Shown here: piece by piece, positions 52,805 to 62,758 of the stretch
Position numbering within the stretch: position 1 is the stretch's first letter
Layout: each line of letters starts with the position of its first letter
Assembly: GCF_028291725.1 (NCBI RefSeq)
Contig: NZ_JAQGNT010000057.1
Location: 1 to 63,135, forward strand
Direction: 5' to 3'
Length of the DNA stretch: 63,135 nt
Source: Hydrocarboniphaga sp.
GTDB lineage: Bacteria; Pseudomonadota; Gammaproteobacteria; Nevskiales; Nevskiaceae
Notes under the pieces: generated by a model
What the model saw: the letters and a program-made list of their open reading frames with translations, nothing else
The model's database searches: none
Told to the model about the DNA's origin: nothing
Made by a program: the position numbers and the translations under genes

Positions 52805-53542
52805 ATGACAGATTACGTCTTCGTACATGGCGGCGGACAAGCGGGCTGGGTTTGGCAAGAGACCATTGCCGCGCTACATCAACAAACCGCAGGCAAGTTC
52901 GGCCGCGCTCTTGCGCTTGATGCGCCCGGCTGCGGCGAGAAACGCGGCAGGGATACCGAGGCTCTGGATGTGGATGCCGTCGTCACCGAGTTTGTGGCCG
53001 ATATCTCGGCCAGCGGATTGAAGGACATCGTCCTCGTCGGCCATTCGCAAGCCGGCACGATCCTGCCGCGGCTCGTGGAAAAGCGGCCGGATCTGTTCCG
53101 TCGCCTGGTCTATGTCTCGTGCATTGCACCGATGCCCGGGCAGAGCATCCTGCAACAGATGGGCTCAGGCCTGCATGGCAGCAACAAGGACCAGGTGGGC
53201 TGGCCGTTCGATCCGAAAACGGTCGACGCTCGCAAACGATTTCCGCTGATGTTCTGCAACGACATGAATGAAGCGGAAACTGCGGCATTCCTCGCGAAGC
53301 TGGGCCAGGACACCTGGCCGGCTCAAACGATGGCGGCTTCGGATTGGCGTTATGAGCACCTGGGCCGCGTCCCATCCACGTACCTAGTCTGTCTTCGTGA
53401 CGGCATTCTTCCGCTCGCCTGGCAGGAGACCTTCGCCGCACGTCTGAAGACCGAGCGACAGGTTCGGATCGATGCAGGGCATCAGGTCATGAATACCCGG
53501 CCCCAGGCGTTAGCGGAAGCGCTTCGATACGAAGCCATGTAA
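52805..53542 (+). CDS. Alpha/beta hydrolase (esterase-like)
   Basis: A 245-residue hydrolase of the same subfamily as the remnant before it. It keeps FVHGGGQAGWVW (oxyanion segment), GHSQAG with the nucleophile Ser81, and the closing IDAGHQVMNTRP with His. An acidic residue lies in DGILPLAWQ near 198. Probably hydrolyses an ester or C-C bond of the pathway intermediate. The gap of 164 bases before it (52641-52804) shows nothing clear. Confidence 0.88.
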   Translation: MTDYVFVHGGGQAGWVWQETIAALHQQTAGKFGRALALDAPGCGEKRGRDTEALDVDAVVTEFVADISASGLKDIVLVGHSQAGTILPRLVEKRPDLFRRLVYVSCIAPMPGQSILQQMGSGLHGSNKDQVGWPFDPKTVDARKRFPLMFCNDMNEAETAAFLAKLGQDTWPAQTMAASDWRYEHLGRVPSTYLVCLRDGILPLAWQETFAARLKTERQVRIDAGHQVMNTRPQALAEALRYEAM

Positions 53543-53595
53543 ATGTACGTGCGCAGTGGACCGAGCAGCATGCGCTGTGCGATCCACTGGCTTCG

Positions 53596-54828
53596 TCAAC
53601 CTGCGATGATCTTTCGCTGCTTCAGATCGCTCAGATAGTCGTCGCTGGCACCCACTTCGCGCAGCAGGGCCGCGGTGTCCTGCCCCATCACGGGCGAGCA
53701 CAGCGGGTTCGCCGGCACGGCACTGCCGTTGAACGACACCGGGCCCGCGACTACCGTGATATCGGTGCCATCGGCGACCTTGACCTTGAACAGGTAGTCG
53801 TTCGCCAGGGCCTGCGGGTCGTTGGCCAGATCCTTGATGTTCTGGATCAGTTCCCAGGGTGCATCCCAGCCGTGCAGGATCTCGCGCCAGGCAGCGAGGT
53901 CTTTCTGGCGAAAAGCGCTCGCCAGTTCCTCGATGATGGCCTCACCGTTCTCGACCCGGTCATCGAGCGTCAGAAAGCGCGGGTCCTCCAGCAAATCACC
54001 GCGACCCAGTCTGCGGCACAGTTCCGGCCAGTAGCGTTCGGGGTCCAGGAACATCAGCTGGATCCAGCGGCCATCGCGGGTCTGGTAGGCACGCGTGAGC
54101 GCATAGCGGCCTTCAGCGGCTGCGCGCGCCAGCTCGGCTTCGCCCAGGGCGCTGGTCGAGGTCACGTCGGAAGACAGGATCCACATGGCGGAAGACAGCA
54201 GCGATATTTCGACCACCGCCGTTTCGCCGGTGCGCTCGCGATTGAACAACGCGGCGGCCATGCCGAACGCGATGTTCATGGCGCCTGCGTGATCGCCCAG
54301 TGCCGGGCGCGGACGGATCGGCGGCTGGCCCGGCGGCGTCAGCGCATGCGCGAAGCCACCGCGTGCCCAGAAGCAGGAGGCATCGTAACCGGGACGGTTC
54401 GCCTCCGCGCCACGGAAGCCCAGGCCATTGCCATGCACGTAGATCAGCTTCGGATTGCGTGCGCGCAGCTGATCGACACCCAGCGACAGACGCTGCAAGG
54501 CGGCAGGTCTGACGCTGGTGAGGAAGACATCGGCGGTCTCGATCAGCTTGAGCAGCAACTCGCGTCCCTCCTCCGTCTTCAGATCGATCGAGACGCTGCG
54601 CTTGCCGCGGTTGTTCTGCTCCATCGACAGGTTCGCGGACTTGGTCTGGCGCCCGTCGGCGATTCTGAGCGTGCGGTAGGGATCGCCGGTCAGCGCTTCG
54701 ATCTTGATCACCTCGGCACCGAGGTCCGCCAGGATGGTCCCTGCTGCCGGCACGAACACGAACTGCGCCAGTTCGATGACACGCACACCTTTGAACATCG
54801 CGTTGCTCAAGCCTGCTGGAACGGACAT
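53596..54828 (-). CDS. Class III CoA-transferase, CaiB/BaiF family
   Basis: A 410-residue CoA-transferase. Typical segments are GVRVIELAQFVFVPAAGTIL, LADLGAEVIKIE, NRGKRSVSIDLKT, and NRPGYDASCFWARGG with the catalytic Asp149. It moves CoA from an acyl-CoA donor to a carboxylic acid, here likely activating a substrate acid. GAGGAG before the ATG. On the minus strand, opposite to the rest of the island; the site at 54909-54946 lies in its leader. Confidence 0.9.
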   Translation of the reverse strand: MSVPAGLSNAMFKGVRVIELAQFVFVPAAGTILADLGAEVIKIEALTGDPYRTLRIADGRQTKSANLSMEQNNRGKRSVSIDLKTEEGRELLLKLIETADVFLTSVRPAALQRLSLGVDQLRARNPKLIYVHGNGLGFRGAEANRPGYDASCFWARGGFAHALTPPGQPPIRPRPALGDHAGAMNIAFGMAAALFNRERTGETAVVEISLLSSAMWILSSDVTSTSALGEAELARAAAEGRYALTRAYQTRDGRWIQLMFLDPERYWPELCRRLGRGDLLEDPRFLTLDDRVENGEAIIEELASAFRQKDLAAWREILHGWDAPWELIQNIKDLANDPQALANDYLFKVKVADGTDITVVAGPVSFNGSAVPANPLCSPVMGQDTAALLREVGASDDYLSDLKQRKIIAG

Positions 54829-54908
54829 CGGCTCTCCTCGTCCAGGGTCGAGACCCTGTGCCTGTCGTTATGGGATGCCCCTAGACTAGGCAAGGATGTG
54901 CCGGCTCA

Positions 54909-54946
54909 CCATGACAAGCCGTCCAGACAGCACACTCCAACGTCCA
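54909..54946 (-). promoter_or_regulatory. Sequence shared with the hydrolase-remnant leader (copy 2)
   Basis: On the minus strand it reads TGGACGTTGG, 11 bases, TGGACGGCTTGTCATGG, matching the plus-strand copy at 52071-52107 except for a one-base difference in the spacer. It lies 81 to 118 bases before the CoA-transferase start and directly after the AraC stop, so it is a candidate AraC or IclR site. Function not shown. Confidence 0.4.
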
Positions 54947-54981
54947 CCGCAGTGGCAATGGCGCAGATCGGAGCGCGCGGA

Positions 54982-55959
54982 TCAGCCGGACGGCTGATGG
55001 GCTCCTGCTACCAGCGCATGCAGCGGCGAGATATCCGCACCGGACTTTTTGCTCATCCGTGCATTGCGGCGCATGCTGCTGGGCGACAGCCCGAAGTAAA
55101 GCGTGAAGCGGCGGCTGAACGCGGCCTCCGAGCGATACCCGGCGCGTGAGCTGATATCGATCAGCTTCAGCTCGCTCTGCTGCAGCAGTTCGGCGGCGTG
55201 TTGCATGCGCCGTTCGGTGATGACGTCCATCGGCGTGCGCCCCACCTGCTCGGTGAAGTGAGCCGCGAAGCTGGAGCGCCCCATACCCACCTTTTGCGCC
55301 AGCTGCGCCACCGACCAGTCGGCCGACGGGTCCGATGCGATCAGATGCAGCGCATGCGCGATCGGATCGCTCCAGGTCGAGGAGCGGAACAGCAGCTGGC
55401 ATTGCGGGTGGCTGCGCAGCGAGACGGTCAGCATCAGCGCCGCGATCCGCGTCAGCTGCGCCGCCGCTCCACTGCCGACCGCGGAGAGCTGCAGCGTTTC
55501 GGCGCGGATCGCCGAGAAGCCGGAGAAAGTGCTGCGGTCGGTGCCGATGGTCACCACCGGCGGCATCGCGACGCGGCGCAGGCCTCGCGGCCAGCTCACC
55601 TTGAGCCGGGCGCTGAGCACGCGCGCGGACACCGGACCGCTGCCGCCGCTGCTGATGACCGGTGGGACATCGATATTCTGTTCATCGCACAGAAAGTCCA
55701 GCGCCTGAGTCGGGCTGTCGGTATTGATGCATACCCGGTGCGCGTCACCGGACAGAATCATCGCCACATTGCCGGAGCGCAAATCGAGAGTGCCGCCGGC
55801 GACGCCGTCGATTTGAACGGAACCGTGGATGACGCCATAGAACAGCACGTCGTCGTTGCGTGGAATACTGAAGCCGCAGCACGACCGGATGTCGACGAAA
55901 CACCAGGTCTGTCCGCGCAAATCCAGCAGATTGAGAAACTCGGAGAGCGTCCCGTTCAT
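54982..55959 (-). CDS. AraC family transcriptional regulator
   Basis: A 325-residue AraC-type regulator: an N-terminal cupin-like ligand domain of the AraC_binding_2 type (about 10-180; DDVLFYGVIHGSVQIDGVAG) and a C-terminal double helix-turn-helix (about 215-310; WSVAQLAQKVGMGRSSFAAH, IDISSRAGYRSEAAFSRRF). Lies between the CoA-transferase and a divergent MFS gene, so it probably controls one or both in response to the pathway compound. Confidence 0.9.
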   Translation of the reverse strand: MNGTLSEFLNLLDLRGQTWCFVDIRSCCGFSIPRNDDVLFYGVIHGSVQIDGVAGGTLDLRSGNVAMILSGDAHRVCINTDSPTQALDFLCDEQNIDVPPVISSGGSGPVSARVLSARLKVSWPRGLRRVAMPPVVTIGTDRSTFSGFSAIRAETLQLSAVGSGAAAQLTRIAALMLTVSLRSHPQCQLLFRSSTWSDPIAHALHLIASDPSADWSVAQLAQKVGMGRSSFAAHFTEQVGRTPMDVITERRMQHAAELLQQSELKLIDISSRAGYRSEAAFSRRFTLYFGLSPSSMRRNARMSKKSGADISPLHALVAGAHQPSG

Positions 55960-56270
55960 CTAGGGCCTGTTGACGGATGGTGTCGTGCGATTTTTCATCA
56001 ACTCATCGCCTCTAGCTTGTAGGGGCCGATGGTAGGGCGATTGCAGATGGACACGCAACACGGGGAAGGCGCGGCTCTCCGGCGCTCGACCGGGCGCGCC
56101 GTGAATCGCTTTTGCATAGACGATCGGGCAGGCGGAATGGCGTTTGAGTGCGGGCAGAGCCGTACCGCCAGGTCCTAAGATCGGGCGGCACATCAAAATT
56201 CGAAGTCCGAAAGCAGTTTTTTAGAGTGGCCGTCACAGAGGCCGCCGATCGTTGCAGGCGAGGAGATGCC
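55960..56270. other. Divergent control region, AraC and MFS transporter
   Basis: 311 bases without a gene. No strong palindrome or repeat was found. The MFS start at 56271 has GCGAGGAG just before it. Promoters for the AraC gene (minus) and the MFS gene (plus) are expected here but no clear pair of boxes could be chosen. Confidence 0.4.
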
Positions 56271-57503
56271 ATGAGTAGCGACCCGAGCATGGCGATGGAA
56301 GTGCCACGCCCCCCACTGGAATGGAGCGCCAAGGCCATCATGCTCTGCGGTGGGCTGATGGTGTCGCTGGCTTTGAGCGCGATCAATTCGGTGCTGCCGC
56401 AGATCGAAGCGGCGCTGGCGCATAGCGCGCAGGACAGCCTGCTGATCAAGCAGCTCGTCGGTATCGTCGGCCTGTCGATGGTGATCGGCGCGCCGCTGGC
56501 TGGCTTTCTGGTCGACCGCGTCGGCGCGCGTCGCGTCGTGATCAGCGCCTGTCTGCTCTACGCCGTCGCCGGTACCGCGGGCCTGTATCTCAGCAATCTG
56601 CCGGCACTGATCGCATCGCGTTTATTGCTCGGCATCGCGGCGGTAACCATCACCACGACCAGCATGGTGATGATCAACACGCGCCTCGCGGGCATCGATC
56701 GCGCCCGATGGATGGGGATGCACGTCGGCACGGCGATGGTCGGCTCTATCGTGCTCAATCCCATCGCGGGTTTCATGGGCGAGTTCGGCTGGCGCTGGCC
56801 GTTCGCGCTGTATGCCATCGGCCTGCCATTCGGCTTGCTGGCACTGAGACTCGCTCGGCATGTCGAGCAGCGTCGTGCCGCTGCGCCGGCCGCGAAGCGA
56901 GGACCCGGGCTGCTGACCTGGTTCCCGCTGCGTTACGCGGTGTTGGCCTTGATCATCGGCAGCATCACCTATCTGCCGATGGTCTATCTGCCGTTCCTGA
57001 TGAAGCAGATGGGCATCACCAGCCCGACGGTGATCTCGCTGGTGCTGACCGGCGATGTCGCCCTGGGCGCCACCACCGCGCTGCTGTACGGCCGCTCCAG
57101 ACGCTATTTTTCGACGAACGCGGCGTTTGCGATCAACTTTGCCTGTGCCGGTGCCGGCATGCTGGTCGTGGCTCTCGCGTCGAACCTCGTGAGCGTCGTG
57201 ATCGGCATGATGCTTTTCGGTGTCGGCCTGGGCTGGTTCGTGCCGAACCTGATGACGGCGGTGGCGCTGAAAGTCCCGGTCGAACGGGTGGGCCGCACGG
57301 TCGGCCTGGTCAAGGGAGCGCATCACCTCGCCGCGCCGCTGTGCATCGTCGTCGTCGAGCCGCTGGCCCGCCAGGTCGGGGCCGAGGGCGCGATGATGGT
57401 GTCGTCGGCGCTCGCGTTCGGTTTGTCGATACTGATGGGCTACAGGATCGTCGCCGGGCGTCAGCGCGCACGCGCCGCCGCACTGCTCGCGCGGGGCGCT
57501 TGA
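56271..57503 (+). CDS. MFS transporter
   Basis: A 410-residue major facilitator protein with about 12 hydrophobic segments. The N-terminus is short and soluble (PPLEWSAKAIML). GFLVDRVGARRVV is the loop 2-3 motif A form, and TRLAGIDRARWMGMHVGTAM follows helix 4. It is smaller than the transporter at 199 and of another subfamily. As the only transporter in the island it is the likely importer of the pathway substrate, under AraC control. The ATG at 56271 has a GAGGAG site. Confidence 0.88.
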   Translation: MSSDPSMAMEVPRPPLEWSAKAIMLCGGLMVSLALSAINSVLPQIEAALAHSAQDSLLIKQLVGIVGLSMVIGAPLAGFLVDRVGARRVVISACLLYAVAGTAGLYLSNLPALIASRLLLGIAAVTITTTSMVMINTRLAGIDRARWMGMHVGTAMVGSIVLNPIAGFMGEFGWRWPFALYAIGLPFGLLALRLARHVEQRRAAAPAAKRGPGLLTWFPLRYAVLALIIGSITYLPMVYLPFLMKQMGITSPTVISLVLTGDVALGATTALLYGRSRRYFSTNAAFAINFACAGAGMLVVALASNLVSVVIGMMLFGVGLGWFVPNLMTAVALKVPVERVGRTVGLVKGAHHLAAPLCIVVVEPLARQVGAEGAMMVSSALAFGLSILMGYRIVAGRQRARAAALLARGA

Positions 57504-57613
57504 AGCCGGAGACCGCGGGCATCCAGCTCGACACCCGGCCGTCGCTCACAGACAGGGGGAAGAAAACCAGCCGCACAGCAGCAATCCAGCCGGCAGCATA
57601 AAATTCGCGGCCC

Positions 57614-60196
57614 ATGGAAAAACCCAACCTGTCCGCTCATACCCCCCTGATGCAGCAGTATCTCGGCATCAAGGCCCAGCACCCGAATACGCTGGTGCTG
57701 TTCCGGATGGGCGATTTCTACGAGCTGTTCTTCGAGGACGCGCGCAAGGCCGCGCGGCTGCTCAACATCACGCTGACGCGGCGCGGCGAATCCGCGGGCC
57801 AGCCGGTGGTGATGGCCGGCGTGCCGGCGCATGCGATGGAGACCTATCTCGCGCGGCTGATCCGGTGCGGCGAGTCGGCGGTGATCGCCGAACAGGTCGG
57901 CGACGTCGGCACCGAGAAGCTGGTCAGACGCGAAGTCGTGCGCATCGTCACGCCCGGCACCGCAACCGACGACAGCCTGCTCGACCCGCGCTCGCAGAAC
58001 CTGCTGGCAGCGGTATGCAAGTTCAAGGACCGCTACGGCTGCGCCTGGATGGAGCTGTCGTCCGGCCGCTTCAGCCTGCTCGAGACCGCCAGCGAAACCG
58101 ATCTGCGTGCCGAACTGCACCGTCTGCGGCCGAGTGAACTGCTGATCGCCGACGGCGGCGACCCGTTGCCCGAGTTGGGCATCGACGCGCTGCATCGACC
58201 GATCTGGCATTTCGATCCGGCCTCGGCGTATCGCCTGCTGCTGACCCAGTTCGGCACGCGCGATCTGCGCGGCTTCGGCTGCGAAGACCTGAGCGCCGCG
58301 ATCGGCGCCGCCGGCGCGCTGCTGCAGTACGTGCAGGAGACGCAGAAAGCACTGATGCCGCATCTGACGGGCGTAAAAGTCGAGCAACCCGAAGAGACGC
58401 TGATCCTGGACCCGGCGACGCGGCGCAATCTGGAAATCGATCGGCGCCTGTCCGGCGAACTCGAACACAGCCTGCTGCATGTGTTCGACAGCTGCATCAC
58501 CGCGATGGGCAGCCGTGCCCTCGCCCGCTGGCTGCTGCGGCCGCTGCGCGACGCGGCCGAACTCGAGGCGCGCTACGGCGCGATCGCAAACCTGCTCGAT
58601 CACGAACGCGAGCATCAAAGGCTGAGCGCGCTGCGCGACCAGCTGCGCAATATCGCCGATCTGGAGCGCATCCTGGCGCGCTGCGCGCTGCGTTCGGCGC
58701 GCCCGCGTGATCTCGCCGGCCTGCGCGACACGCTGGCTCAGTTGCCCGATCTGGCAGCGCTGACGCAGCCGCTGGAAGCGCCGCGTCTTGCCGCGCTGAG
58801 CGGCGCGCTGGCGCCGCACCGGGAACTCGCCGACATGCTGCAGCGCGCCTTGCATGAGCAGCCGCCGCTGAGCGTGCGCGACGGCGGCATCTTCCAGAAC
58901 GGCTTTGATCCCGACCTCGATCATCTGCGCGCGCTGTCGGAAAACGCCGACGGCTTCCTGATGGAAATGGAGGTCCGCGAACGCGCCGCCAGCGGCATCG
59001 ACAGCTTGAAAGTCGGCTACAACCGCGTGCACGGCTTCTACATCGAGATCGGCAAGACCCACGCCGCCAAAGTGCCGACGCACTACACACGGCGGCAGAC
59101 GCTGACGAACTACGAGCGCTACATCACCGAAGAGCTGAAGCGCTTCGAAGAGCAGGTGCTGTCGGCACGCGATCGCGCGCTGGCGCGCGAAAAGCAGCTC
59201 TACGATGCGCTGCTCGACCAACTGGCCGCAGAGCTGCGTCCGCTGCAGGCGAGCGCTCAGGCGCTGGCGGAGCTCGATGTGCTCGCAGCGCTGGCCGAAC
59301 GCGCGACCGTGCTGAACCTGTGCCGGCCGCAATTGGTGCCCGAGGATCGCATCGACATCAGCGGCGGCCGCCATCCGGTGGTCGAGCGCATGATCGGCTC
59401 GGCCTTCGTGCCCAACAGCCTGTGCCTGGACCAGGACACGCGGCTGCTGGTGATCACCGGCCCGAACATGGGCGGAAAATCCACCTACATGCGCCAGACC
59501 GCGCTGATCGTGCTGCTCGCCCACGCCGGCAGTTTCGTGCCGGCAAGCAGCGCCTGCATCGGCCCGGTCGACCGCATCTTCACCCGCATCGGTGCCGCCG
59601 ACGATCTGGCCAGCGGCCAGTCGACCTTCATGGTCGAGATGAGTGAGACCGCCAACATCCTGCACAACGCGACGCGCCGCAGCCTGGTGCTGATGGACGA
59701 AATCGGCCGCGGCACCTCGACCTACGACGGTCTGTCGCTGGCGCGCGCCTGCGCCGAACATCTGGCAGCGAAAGTCGGCGCGTATACCTTGTTCGCAACG
59801 CACTACTTCGAACTCACGCAACTCGCCGATCGCCTCGCCGGCATCGCCAACGTGCATCTGGACGCGGTCGAAACAAAGTCCATTGGGGGCGGCGACGTGC
59901 CCAGGCTGGTGTTCCTGCATCAGGTCAAAGCCGGCCCGGCGAATCGCAGCTACGGCCTGCAGGTCGCTGCACTGGCCGGCCTGCCGCCGGCCGTGGTCGC
60001 GCGCGCGCGCGGCTACCTGGCCGAGCTGGAGCGCCAGCCCGCCGCGAAGCCGCCGCTGGCGCAACTGCCGCTGTTCGAGCCGCCCAGCGTGCCGCCCGAA
60101 GTGCTGCGGCTGCTGCGCGAGATCGACCCGGATGCGCTGAGCCCGCGCGATGCGCTCGACTGGCTCTACCGACTGAAGAACGCGCTAGGCAAGTAG
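57614..60196 (+). CDS. mutS: DNA mismatch repair protein MutS
   Basis: An 860-residue mismatch repair ATPase. The mismatch-contacting Phe-x-Glu is in [11 protein letters not shown] (about residue 36). The Walker A is [13 protein letters not shown] (about 615-627), with [20 protein letters not shown] as Walker B and signature and [10 protein letters not shown] as the His switch. The C-terminus has [28 protein letters not shown], the short tail. The length is typical of gammaproteobacterial MutS. The stop TAG at 60194-60196 is the TAG in the family A repeat that follows. Confidence 0.97.
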   Translation: MEKPNLSAHTPLMQQYLGIKAQHPNTLVLFRMGDFYELFFEDARKAARLLNITLTRRGESAGQPVVMAGVPAHAMETYLARLIRCGESAVIAEQVGDVGTEKLVRREVVRIVTPGTATDDSLLDPRSQNLLAAVCKFKDRYGCAWMELSSGRFSLLETASETDLRAELHRLRPSELLIADGGDPLPELGIDALHRPIWHFDPASAYRLLLTQFGTRDLRGFGCEDLSAAIGAAGALLQYVQETQKALMPHLTGVKVEQPEETLILDPATRRNLEIDRRLSGELEHSLLHVFDSCITAMGSRALARWLLRPLRDAAELEARYGAIANLLDHEREHQRLSALRDQLRNIADLERILARCALRSARPRDLAGLRDTLAQLPDLAALTQPLEAPRLAALSGALAPHRELADMLQRALHEQPPLSVRDGGIFQNGFDPDLDHLRALSENADGFLMEMEVRERAASGIDSLKVGYNRVHGFYIEIGKTHAAKVPTHYTRRQTLTNYERYITEELKRFEEQVLSARDRALAREKQLYDALLDQLAAELRPLQASAQALAELDVLAALAERATVLNLCRPQLVPEDRIDISGGRHPVVERMIGSAFVPNSLCLDQDTRLLVITGPNMGGKSTYMRQTALIVLLAHAGSFVPASSACIGPVDRIFTRIGAADDLASGQSTFMVEMSETANILHNATRRSLVLMDEIGRGTSTYDGLSLARACAEHLAAKVGAYTLFATHYFELTQLADRLAGIANVHLDAVETKSIGGGDVPRLVFLHQVKAGPANRSYGLQVAALAGLPPAVVARARGYLAELERQPAAKPPLAQLPLFEPPSVPPEVLRLLREIDPDALSPRDALDWLYRLKNALGK

Positions 60197-60271
60197 GTCG
60201 GCAATCCCTTGCCGACGTGTACGGTCGATGCGCAATCGCTGCCTCAGGTCGGCAAGGGGTTGCCGACCTAC
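60193..60271. repeat. GTAG-type palindromic repeat, family A (copy 7)
   Basis: A complete unit: GTAGGTCGGCAATCCCTTGC..., spacer with CGATGCGCAATCGC, right hairpin ...GTTGCCGACCTAC. Its first bases provide the stop codon of mutS. The rest of the 199-base gap shows no clear element. Confidence 0.85.
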
Positions 60272-60395
60272 GACTTTGTGATGCCCGGCCGAACGAAGCG
60301 TCGGGTTTGTGGCTTTTATCACCCGTGGACGCAAATGACGCTGGAACATCGCTAGCATGTGATGTCTAGAAAGAGCCATTGACGTGGGATGCCAG

Positions 60396-61385
60396 ATGAA
60401 CCAGCCAGCGGCGCCAACGCGGCGTGACCTCAAGCAACTTCAACGCATTGCACAAAGCAACGAGTACTTCGAGTGCGTTGCCCGTATCGCCGCGCGCTCG
60501 CTGGACACGCGCGCGGCAGCAATCGTCACGGTAGACCAGGGCCGTCGCGAGCTGCGCGCCGGCATCGGGCTCGACGAACTCGGCATTGCCGACCAGACCG
60601 CATTTCTGGCATCGGCAATCACCGCCGGTGATCCTCTCGTGGTCCCGGATCTGAGCACCGATCCGCGCTTCAGCTCGCATCAGCTCGTCACCGATTCGCC
60701 AAAATTGCGCTACTACGCCGGCGTCGCGCTGGCCGATCCTCAGGGCCTGTATGGCGGCGCCCTGTGCCTGATCGACACCCGCACGCGCCGCCTGGCACCG
60801 GACGAGCACGCCAGCATCGTCAGCGAGCTGCTCGATCTGGGCGGCCTGATCGAACACGAGTTGCTGATGCGCTCGCTGATCGGCACCGATCCGCTGACCG
60901 GTTTGCGTACCGCGAGCTTCGCGATACAGGAGATCGAGCGCGAATGGCGTCGCGGCCTGCGCAATCGCAAGCCGATGACGGCCCTGGTGATGGACGTCGA
61001 TCAGCTCGGCCTCTACAACGATGCTTTCGGCTATCCCGCCGGCGATCGTGCACTGCGCCGGATCGCCGAATGCCTGGCGTCCATCTACCGGCGCGGCAGC
61101 GATCTGCTGGTGCGACTCGGTGGTGACCGCATCCTGGCGCTGCTGATGGAAACCAGTCTCGACGATGCGCTCAAAATCGCCGACAGCAGCCGCCGGGAGG
61201 TCGACGCGATGAACCTGGGCGACGCCGACAATGTGATCCGTCTGACCATCTCGATCGGCGCCGCAGGCTTCGACGGGAACAGCGCCGAGCCCGGCGACTG
61301 GCAGGCGCTGCTGCGCCGCGCCGACGTGGCATTGCGCGCGGCTAAAACCATGGGCGGCAACTGCGTCGAGGTCGACCGCAGCTGA
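60396..61385 (+). CDS. GAF-GGDEF protein with a degenerate active site
   Basis: A 329-residue cytosolic protein: GAF domain (about 15-160; ARIAARSLDTRAAAIVTVDQ, VPDLSTDPRF, RYYAGVALADPQ) and a GGDEF domain (about 168-325; LIGTDPLTGLRTASF). The active site reads GGDRI (242-246) in place of GGDEF, and the metal segment is MDVDQLGLYND, so cyclase activity is unlikely. It may sense c-di-GMP or GTP. Start: the ATG at 60396, or the GTG at 60384. Confidence 0.85.
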   Translation: MNQPAAPTRRDLKQLQRIAQSNEYFECVARIAARSLDTRAAAIVTVDQGRRELRAGIGLDELGIADQTAFLASAITAGDPLVVPDLSTDPRFSSHQLVTDSPKLRYYAGVALADPQGLYGGALCLIDTRTRRLAPDEHASIVSELLDLGGLIEHELLMRSLIGTDPLTGLRTASFAIQEIEREWRRGLRNRKPMTALVMDVDQLGLYNDAFGYPAGDRALRRIAECLASIYRRGSDLLVRLGGDRILALLMETSLDDALKIADSSRREVDAMNLGDADNVIRLTISIGAAGFDGNSAEPGDWQALLRRADVALRAAKTMGGNCVEVDRS

Positions 61386-61466
61386 GAGGCGGCTGGTTTT
61401 CATCACGGCTTAAAGTTCGGCTGCGCGCCGCCGATACCCACATTGGAATCACTCCTTCTGTGGACA

Positions 61467-62750
61467 ATGAAAAGTTCCGGCTACTCCAAGCTGCTGCAGA
61501 GCCTGCAGCCCTGGCAGTCCGACACGGCCGCGTCGATGTTCTATGTCGATCTGTGTCACTTGAGCGCGGTCAATCGCCTGGCGTCGCCACTGGTCGCCGA
61601 TCAGCTGGTCGAGGCCGTCGGTCAGCGTCTTAAGGCTTGGGTCGGCTGCGACGGTCTGTCGGCGCGCTTGTGGAGCGACGAATTCGTCGCAATCAAGGTC
61701 ATGGACCACGCGCAGCAGGCGGCCGAAGAAGCCAAGAGCCTGCGCGACGCGCTGACCTCGCTGACCTACAGCGGCAGCCACGGTTCAAGCTCGCTGGCGG
61801 TGTCCATCGGCGTGGTGCCGCTGCGCGCGCCTTACGAATGGCCGGCGATCATCGGGCAGGCCGAAGAAGCCTGCGAAAGCGCCAAGCTGCGCGGCCTGAA
61901 CCAGATCAGCTTCTACAACACGGCCAATCGCGTGCGCCGTCCAGATGGCGGATCCGACGCGGTCACCGAGTTCCGGCGCTATCTCGACAGCGGCTCGCTG
62001 ACCTTGCAGCCGCAGCCGATCATGGACATCCGCTCGCGGGAGCCGCGCATCTCCAAGGCCGAATTCCTGTTGCGCGTCGAGCGCTCGCCTGGCGTCTGGT
62101 CGCCGCCGCCGCCCGGCATGATCGAGTCGCTGGAACTGCACGGCCTGTCCACCGAACTCGACCAGTTTTCGTCCCAGCATCTGCTGGCCTGGCTGGACGA
62201 GCACCGCGCGCTGCTCGACCGTCTCGACAACGTGTCGTTCAACCTGTCGGCTCCGTCCTTCGTCGACGGCCTGTTCATGGGCAAGCTGTTCGACGACGTG
62301 CGCCATGCGCGCCTGCCGCGCAACAAGCTCTACATCGAGATCACCGAAACCGCGGCGATCCAGCATCTGAACGTCGCCGCCGAAATGATTCTGGATTTCA
62401 AGACATTGGGCTGCCGCTTCAGCCTCGACGATTTCGGCTCCGGGCTGTGCTCGTTCGGCTATCTGCATTCGCTACCGGTGGACGAGGTCAAGATCGACGG
62501 CGCCTTCATCCGCGAACTGGCGGTGAGTTCGGTGTCGGAGAAGATCGTGCGCGCGATCTATCAAGTCGCTCGCGCCACCGGCAAGACCACGGTCGCCGAA
62601 TTCGTCGACGACCCGCGCAAGCTCGCGCTGCTGCAGGAAATCGGTTTCGACTACGCGCAGGGCTGGCTGTTCTACCCGAGCGTGACGCCGGAAAAACTGA
62701 TCGAGCTGGTGATGGCCGATCGCCGTAGCGCGGCGACCAACGCAGCTTAG
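61467..62750 (+). CDS. GGDEF (degenerate)-EAL protein, probable c-di-GMP phosphodiesterase
   Basis: A 427-residue protein with an N-terminal GGDEF relic (WSDEF at 69-73) and a C-terminal EAL domain (about 170-420). The catalytic residues of EAL domains appear to be present though the names vary: AEFLLR for EAL, FNLSAPSF, YIEITE, LDDFGSG, EVKIDG, VAEFVDD and YAQGW. It should hydrolyse c-di-GMP to pGpG. It pairs with the degenerate GGDEF protein upstream. The start is uncertain: ATG at 61467 is chosen, with an in-frame TTG at 61443. Confidence 0.83.
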   Translation: MKSSGYSKLLQSLQPWQSDTAASMFYVDLCHLSAVNRLASPLVADQLVEAVGQRLKAWVGCDGLSARLWSDEFVAIKVMDHAQQAAEEAKSLRDALTSLTYSGSHGSSSLAVSIGVVPLRAPYEWPAIIGQAEEACESAKLRGLNQISFYNTANRVRRPDGGSDAVTEFRRYLDSGSLTLQPQPIMDIRSREPRISKAEFLLRVERSPGVWSPPPPGMIESLELHGLSTELDQFSSQHLLAWLDEHRALLDRLDNVSFNLSAPSFVDGLFMGKLFDDVRHARLPRNKLYIEITETAAIQHLNVAAEMILDFKTLGCRFSLDDFGSGLCSFGYLHSLPVDEVKIDGAFIRELAVSSVSEKIVRAIYQVARATGKTTVAEFVDDPRKLALLQEIGFDYAQGWLFYPSVTPEKLIELVMADRRSAATNAA

Positions 62751-62758
62751 TCCGCTCC

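Noticed and set aside
57461-60064. An 867-codon open frame on the minus strand opposite mutS
   Set aside because: Same reason: MutS motifs are complete on the plus strand, and the mirror frame shows only low-complexity Gln/Arg/Ala sequence.
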